Below are positions 38,562 through 42,220 of a stretch of 42,220 nucleotides of DNA, piece by piece. Positions within the stretch are counted from its first letter, which is position 1; the number at the start of each line of letters is the position of its first letter. Source of the DNA: JAAZAI01 sp050942875. GTDB taxonomy: Bacteria > Verrucomicrobiota > Kiritimatiellia > RFP12 > UBA3636. The stretch lies in assembly GCA_050942875.1 (NCBI GenBank), contig JBMNOD010000024.1:1-42220 (forward strand). Direction: 5' to 3'. The position numbers were made by a program, and so were the translations under genes. The notes beneath the pieces are model-generated. The model was not told the DNA's origin, made no database searches, and saw nothing but the letters and a program-made list of their open reading frames with translations.

Positions 38562-39557
38562 ATGTCCAACCCCAAGCCCCCCATCCTCGAAAAGATCGCC
38601 GCCGTCGCCTCCGGCCCCTGGTTCGCCCTCGTCGCGCTGCTCCTGCTCTGCGGCCTGACGAACGACGTCTTCCTGAGCGCGCAAAACCTCCTCAACATCA
38701 TGCGCCAGGTCTCCTACAGCGGCCTCATCGCGCTGGGCATGACCTTCGTCATCGTCGGCGGCGGCATCGACCTCTCCGTCGGCTCGCTCTTCGCCCTCGC
38801 CGGCGTCTCCGCCGCGCTCGCGATGGAAAAGCTCAGCGCGCCCGTCGCGGCAGCGTATGGACTCTCCCCGGACGCCGCCGGCATCCTCCTCGGCGCCGCC
38901 GTCGCGATGGCCGTGGCGATGCTCGGCAGCGCCGCCAACGCGCTCGCCATCGTCGCCGGACGCCTGCCGCCCTTCATCGCCACCCTCGGCACGCTCTCGA
39001 TCTTCCGGTCGGCGGCGCTCTTCCTCGCCGACTCCGGCACGCTCGCCGTCGAAAACCCCGCCTTCGCCAGGCTCGGCGGCGCCACGGTGCTGACCGTGCC
39101 GCTGCCCGCCATCGTCCTCGTCCTGGCGGCGATCCTCATGGACGTCGTCCTCGCGCGCACCGTCTTCGGACGCCACGTCTGCGCCGTCGGCGCCAGCCCG
39201 CGCGTCGCGACGTTCGCCGGCATCCGCACCGACCGCGTCGCCTTCGCCACCTACCTCATCCCCGGCCTCTGCATCGGCGCGAGCGCCTTCCTCTTCCTCG
39301 GCCGCCTCGGCTCCATCAGCAGCTCCAACGCCGGCATGGGCTACGAACTCGACGCCATCGCCGCCGTCATCATCGGCGGCACCTCGATGTCCGGCGGCCG
39401 CGGCACCCTCCGGGGCACCCTCGCCGGCGTCTTCATCCTCGGCGTCGTCTCCAACATCCTCGATCTCTGGGGCGTTTCCGTCAACCTCCAGGGCGTCGTG
39501 AAAGGTCTCGTCATCATCATCTCCGTCCTCATCCAGCGAAAGGAAAAACAAACATGA
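38562..39557 (+). CDS. Sugar ABC transporter permease (RbsC-type)
   Basis: A 331-residue membrane protein with about 8-10 hydrophobic segments and the BPD_transp_2 marks GMTFVIVGGGIDLSVGSLFALAGV, LPPFIATLGTLSIFRS, GRHVCAVGASPRVATFAGI and IIGGTSMSGGRGTLRGTLAG. It forms the membrane channel for the monosaccharide. It begins 5 bp after the ATPase gene; ATG 38562 is chosen because the in-frame extension lies inside that gene. The stop overlaps the next start (ATGA). Confidence 0.94.
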   Translation: MSNPKPPILEKIAAVASGPWFALVALLLLCGLTNDVFLSAQNLLNIMRQVSYSGLIALGMTFVIVGGGIDLSVGSLFALAGVSAALAMEKLSAPVAAAYGLSPDAAGILLGAAVAMAVAMLGSAANALAIVAGRLPPFIATLGTLSIFRSAALFLADSGTLAVENPAFARLGGATVLTVPLPAIVLVLAAILMDVVLARTVFGRHVCAVGASPRVATFAGIRTDRVAFATYLIPGLCIGASAFLFLGRLGSISSSNAGMGYELDAIAAVIIGGTSMSGGRGTLRGTLAGVFILGVVSNILDLWGVSVNLQGVVKGLVIIISVLIQRKEKQT

Positions 39558-40513
39558 AACTCCGCCACATCCCCGCCCTCGCCCTCGTCGCCGCCACCGC
39601 CGCCCTCGCCGGCTGCGGCAAGTCCGACGCCGACGCGCCCGCGTACAAAATCGGCATCTCGATCCCCAGCGCCGACCACGGCTGGACCGGCGGCGTCGTC
39701 TATCACGCCAACGCCGTGAAGAGCGAAATCGAAGCCGCCCACCCCGACGTCAAGGTGCTGGTCTCCACCGCCGCCACCTCCGGCGAGCAGGTCGACCGCG
39801 TCGAAAACCTCCTCGTCCAGGGCATCGACGCCCTCGTCATCCTCCCCTCGGAGCCCGCCCCCCTCACGCCCATCTGCGAAAAGGCCGCCAGGCAGGGCGT
39901 CAAGCTCGTCGTCGTCGACCGCAACCTCGCCAACCCCATCCAGGATCTCCTCGTCGCCGGCGACAACCCGGGCTTCGGCCGCGTCGGCGCCGAAGTCATC
40001 GCCAAGGAGCTCGGCGGCCAGGGCGCCATCGTCGTCATGGAAGGCATCCCCTGCGACGTCAACTCCCAGCGCGTCGACGCCTTCAAGGCCGTCGTCGCCC
40101 AGCACCCCGGCCTCGCGATCCTCGAAAGCGGCGCGTCCGACTGGAGCACGGAAAAAGGCCTCAAGCTGATGGAGAACTTCCTCCAGAAGCACCCGACCAT
40201 CGACGCCGTCTGGACGGGCGACGACGACGTCTCCGTCGGCGCCCTCAAGGCCTACGAGGAATCGCGCCGCACCGACGTCAAGATCCTCGTCGGCGGCGGC
40301 GGCAGCAAGGCCATCGTCAAGCGCATCCTCGACAACGACCCGCTCGTGAAGGCCACGGTCACCTACCCGCCCGCCATGATCGCCGTCGGCGCGCGCGAAG
40401 CCGTCAAGATCGTCAAGGGCGCCCCCGTCGAAAACCCCCGCATCGTCGTCCCCGCCGAAATCGTCACCCCCGAAAACGCCGCCGACTTCTACTTCCCCGA
40501 ATCGGCCTACTAG
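39554..40513 (+). CDS. Sugar-binding lipoprotein of the ABC transporter (RbsB-type)
   Basis: A 319-residue periplasmic-binding-protein type I. The lipoprotein signal ends in the lipobox LAGC with Cys21. The fold follows YKIGISIPSADHGWTGGVVYHA, ALVILPSEPAPLTPICEKA, VVVDRNL, VVMEGIPCDVNSQRVDAF and AVWTGDDDVSVGALKAYEE, typical of pentose/hexose binders; the sugar itself is not predictable. Membrane-anchored binding subunit feeding the permease. AAGGAA precedes the ATG, which overlaps the permease stop. Confidence 0.94.
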   Translation: MKLRHIPALALVAATAALAGCGKSDADAPAYKIGISIPSADHGWTGGVVYHANAVKSEIEAAHPDVKVLVSTAATSGEQVDRVENLLVQGIDALVILPSEPAPLTPICEKAARQGVKLVVVDRNLANPIQDLLVAGDNPGFGRVGAEVIAKELGGQGAIVVMEGIPCDVNSQRVDAFKAVVAQHPGLAILESGASDWSTEKGLKLMENFLQKHPTIDAVWTGDDDVSVGALKAYEESRRTDVKILVGGGGSKAIVKRILDNDPLVKATVTYPPAMIAVGAREAVKIVKGAPVENPRIVVPAEIVTPENAADFYFPESAY

Positions 40514-40531
40514 CGACTAATCCCCGACGAC

Positions 40532-41119
40532 ATGAAAAAAGCCATCCTCATCGGCGACTCGATCCGCATGGGCTATTGCGGATTCGTGAAGGAGCTTCTG
40601 GCGGACGCGGCGGAGGTCTTCTTCCCCGAAGACAACTGCAAGTTCTCCCAGAACGTCTTCGTGCACCTCACCTGGTGGAAGGACCTCGCCGGCGACCCCG
40701 CCGGCGTGGACCTCGTGCACTGGAACTGCGGCCACTGGGACATGGCCCGCTGGCGCGGCGAGAAGCGGCCGCTCAACGATCCCGACGCCTACGCCGCGAT
40801 GCTCCGCCGCATCGTCGAGCACATGCGCAAGCTCCTGCCCCGCGCCAGGATCGTCTTCGCGCTCACGACCCCCATCCATCCCGACGCCCCGCCGCTCGCG
40901 AACTACCGCGACAACGACGACGTCCGCCGCTACAACGCCGCCGCCCGCGCCGTCATGGACGAGCTCGGCGTTCCCGTCAACGACCTCTTCAGCGTCCTCG
41001 ACGGCGCCCCCGGCTCGCTCTACACCGACGCCTGCCACCTCACGGAAGCCGGCTACCGCCGGCTCGCCGACAAGGTCGCCTCCACAATCCGCGAAGAACT
41101 ACTAGCCCCTAGCCCCTAG
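40532..41119 (+). CDS. SGNH/GDSL-family hydrolase
   Basis: A 195-residue cytoplasmic esterase-type protein. Block I IGDSIRMGY (nucleophile Ser10), block III NCGHWD (Asn65) and block V YTDACHLTEAG (Asp166, His169) give the full SGNH set. Such enzymes remove acyl or acetyl groups from sugars and other molecules. It starts 18 bp after the binding-protein gene and is probably in its operon, which suggests deacylation of the imported sugar (inference). The last codons (APSP and the stop) are made of the CTAGCCC heptad repeat, so the original C-terminus may have been changed. Confidence 0.9.
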   Translation: MKKAILIGDSIRMGYCGFVKELLADAAEVFFPEDNCKFSQNVFVHLTWWKDLAGDPAGVDLVHWNCGHWDMARWRGEKRPLNDPDAYAAMLRRIVEHMRKLLPRARIVFALTTPIHPDAPPLANYRDNDDVRRYNAAARAVMDELGVPVNDLFSVLDGAPGSLYTDACHLTEAGYRRLADKVASTIREELLAPSP

Positions 41120-41143
41120 CCGCTAGCCGCTAGCCGCTAGCCG
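41102..41143 (+). repeat. Six tandem heptads, CTAGCCC x2 then CTAGCCG x4
   Basis: Exactly 42 bp of 7-bp units; the first two and part of the third encode the C-terminal APSP and TAG of the SGNH gene. Related CTAGCGA units occur at 36850-36870. Confidence 0.9.
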
Positions 41144-41157
41144 CCCCTCGTTATCAA

Positions 41158-41187
41158 TGGACACCCCATCGGCAAGGGTGCTATACT
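41158..41187 (+). promoter_or_regulatory. Promoter of the coiled-coil membrane protein gene, near-leaderless
   Basis: TGGACA (41158-41163), 18-bp spacer, TATACT (41182-41187). Transcription would begin about 41193-41195, right at the ATG at 41196. The upstream in-frame ATG at 41157 lies before the promoter and is rejected. Confidence 0.6.
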
Positions 41188-41195
41188 CCCCACCG

Positions 41196-41660
41196 ATGAG
41201 CGACACCAGCACACCCCCCAACGACACCCTGCCACAGGAGGCCACCGACCCCCTTTCAGACCCCCTGGCGATGTCGTTGGCCATCGAACGGGAAAAGCTC
41301 AAGCTGGAACGCGAACGCCTCGCCATCGAGCGCGACAAGCTCGAAGCCGACCTCGAGGACTTCGAAATCCGCATGGCCGACGCGCCGGATCCCGAGGAGC
41401 TGACCTTCGGCGTCTCGGCCATCTGCGTCGTCGCCGCCGTCTGCCTGCTCCTCGGCGGCATCATCGGCTTCTCCACCGGCATGGACATCGGCCGCAGCCA
41501 GTCGCCCAAGCCCCGCAAGATCCAGGTCAGCCGGAAGTTCGTCGACATGATGGCGAGCGTCCAGGGCAAAGATCGAACGCCCGCGCGCGAAGAGGAAACG
41601 CCCGTCTGGCAGCGCCTCCGCCGCGAAAGCAAACCCACCAGCGTCATCATCTACAAGTAG
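41196..41660 (+). CDS. Small single-pass membrane protein with N-terminal coiled coil
   Basis: A 154-residue protein. Residues about 28-60 form a highly charged heptad coiled coil (IEREKLKLERERLAIERDKL), residues about 70-95 one membrane segment (SAICVVAAVCLLLGGIIGF), and a basic tail follows. No signal peptide and no recognised family. The topology suggests a scaffold or assembly factor with a cytoplasmic coiled coil (inference). The start at 41196 is set by the promoter ending at 41187. Repeats begin 23 bp after its stop. Confidence 0.65.
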   Translation: MSDTSTPPNDTLPQEATDPLSDPLAMSLAIEREKLKLERERLAIERDKLEADLEDFEIRMADAPDPEELTFGVSAICVVAAVCLLLGGIIGFSTGMDIGRSQSPKPRKIQVSRKFVDMMASVQGKDRTPAREEETPVWQRLRRESKPTSVIIYK

Positions 41661-41682
41661 ACGCCTGTTTTCTAGCGGCCTG

Positions 41683-41880
41683 CCCCAGACCCCCTCTGGT
41701 AGTGAGGAGGGAGGGGTGAGAAGAGCGTAATTCAGGCTGGGGGCACCCCAGACCCCCTCTGGTAGTGAGGAGTGAGGGGTGAGAAGAGCGTAGTTCAGGC
41801 TGGGGGCACCCCAGACCCCCTCTGGTAGTGAGGAGTGAGGGGTGAGAAGAGCGTAGTTCAGGCTGGGGGCACCCCAGACC
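41683..41880 (+). repeat. 63-bp tandem repeat, three units plus a partial fourth
   Basis: CCCCAGACCCC begins at 41683, 41746, 41809 and 41872, exactly 63 bp (nine heptads) apart. Each unit holds heptads GTGAGGA, GTGAGGG, GTGAGAA and ends in the hairpin core CTGGGGGCACCCCAG (41737-41751, 41800-41814, 41863-41877). The first unit differs at two or three positions. A minus-strand frame reads through as a 21-residue repeat but is not credible as a gene. Confidence 0.92.
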
Positions 41881-41960
41881 CCGGGTTATGACCACTCTTT
41901 TCTGTCTTTCTGTGTCTTTCTGTGGACAAAGAACATTCGGCGAAGCCGCCTCGGCAGGTC

Positions 41961-42021
41961 AACCGGGGTCTGGGGTGTCCCCAGCCAACACTCCTCTCTA
42001 CGCTCTTCTCTCTTCTCACTA
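41961..42021 (-). repeat. Inverted copy of the hairpin element with heptad tail
   Basis: CTGGGGTGTCCCCAG (41970-41984) followed by ACTCCTC, TCTACGC, TCTTCTC x2 heptads. It is the reverse complement of the 41683 unit type and parallels 37001-37104. Confidence 0.75.
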
Positions 42022-42055
42022 AAAGCGTCTGCTCGCCCGCCATTCCCCCGCGCCA

Positions 42056-42220
42056 AGGCGCTGGATGGCGGCGAGGTTTGTAGTGGCGCCGTGAGGCGCT
42101 GGATGGCGGCGAGGTTTGTAGTGGCGCCGTGAGGCGCTGGATGGCGGCGAGGTTTGTAGTGGCGCCGTGAGGCGCTGGATGGCGGCGAGGTTTGTAGTGG
42201 CGCCGTGAGGCGCTGGATGG
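42056..42220 (+). repeat. 38-bp tandem array running off the window
   Basis: Units beginning AGGCGCTGGATGG start at 42056, 42094, 42132, 42170 and 42208, exactly 38 bp apart and identical; the array continues past the edge. Each unit contains the hairpin GCGCC-GTGA-GGCGC across its join. No unique spacers are present, and 38 is not a multiple of three, so it is neither CRISPR nor a coding repeat. Confidence 0.95.

Noticed and set aside
41647..41895. Minus-strand gene with three 21-residue repeats
   Set aside because: It is only the reading of the 63-bp DNA repeat (nine heptads, so always in frame); no ribosome site, and the elements occur elsewhere in non-coding DNA.
42056..42220. CRISPR array
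   Set aside because: Repeats are directly tandem with no unique spacers and no cas genes are nearby.

Overview
The window is a GC-rich bacterial chromosomal segment, most likely from the Verrucomicrobiota/Lentisphaerota/Kiritimatiellota group. This placement is inferred from gene content: many secreted or TIM-barrel glycan-active proteins, a secreted protein with autotransporter-type beta-strand repeats, a BspA-like leucine-rich-repeat protein, COG1082-type sugar epimerases, and a PgpH-YbeY-MgtE-RecO block. No rRNA gene is present to confirm it. Third-position GC is moderate in the left 13 kb and extreme in most of the right part.

Layout. 0-13.8 kb (accessory, glycan-related): a partial REP-associated (IS200-like) transposase; a + strand sugar isomerase/epimerase pair ending in a 61-residue remnant of a zinc-binding dehydrogenase; a minus-strand three-gene cluster of large TIM-barrel hydrolase-like proteins (one fused to a TolB-like propeller, one with a secreted beta-strand-repeat module); a secreted BspA-like protein; and a divergent AraC regulator with a near-leaderless promoter followed by a small exported protein and a strong terminator. 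13.8-18.4 kb: initiator-type tRNA-Met and tRNA-Arg(ACG), a GH2 glycosidase, an orphan-looking C5 cytosine DNA methyltransferase, and nadA. 18.6-25.9 kb: five coupled or closely spaced genes (PHP-phosphoribosyltransferase fusion, flippase, two GT2 glycosyltransferases, a large membrane protein) that look like a surface-glycan assembly locus. 26-31 kb: a GNAT acetyltransferase, a small basic protein behind a structured leader, pyrK-pyrD, a compositionally odd unknown gene and tRNA-Arg(CCT). 30.9-36.4 kb: serC, a short PgpH-like c-di-AMP phosphodiesterase, ybeY, mgtE, recO. 37.1-41.7 kb: a ribose-type sugar ABC transporter (ATPase, permease, lipoprotein binding protein), an SGNH hydrolase and a small coiled-coil membrane protein.

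Non-coding DNA is unusually rich in repeats. Several sequence-unrelated arrays share an exact 7-bp period; one of 12 heptads runs right up to the ABC ATPase start codon. A dispersed hairpin element (CTGGGG-N3-CCCCAG) with heptad flanks occurs at least six times, three of them as a 63-bp tandem array, and a 38-bp tandem array runs off the right edge. A palindrome-containing 60-bp duplication sits in frame inside ybeY. With the transposase at the left edge, this suggests active small-repeat spread. The most novel coding candidates are the PHP-phosphoribosyltransferase fusion with its glycan locus and the propeller/TIM-barrel fusion.
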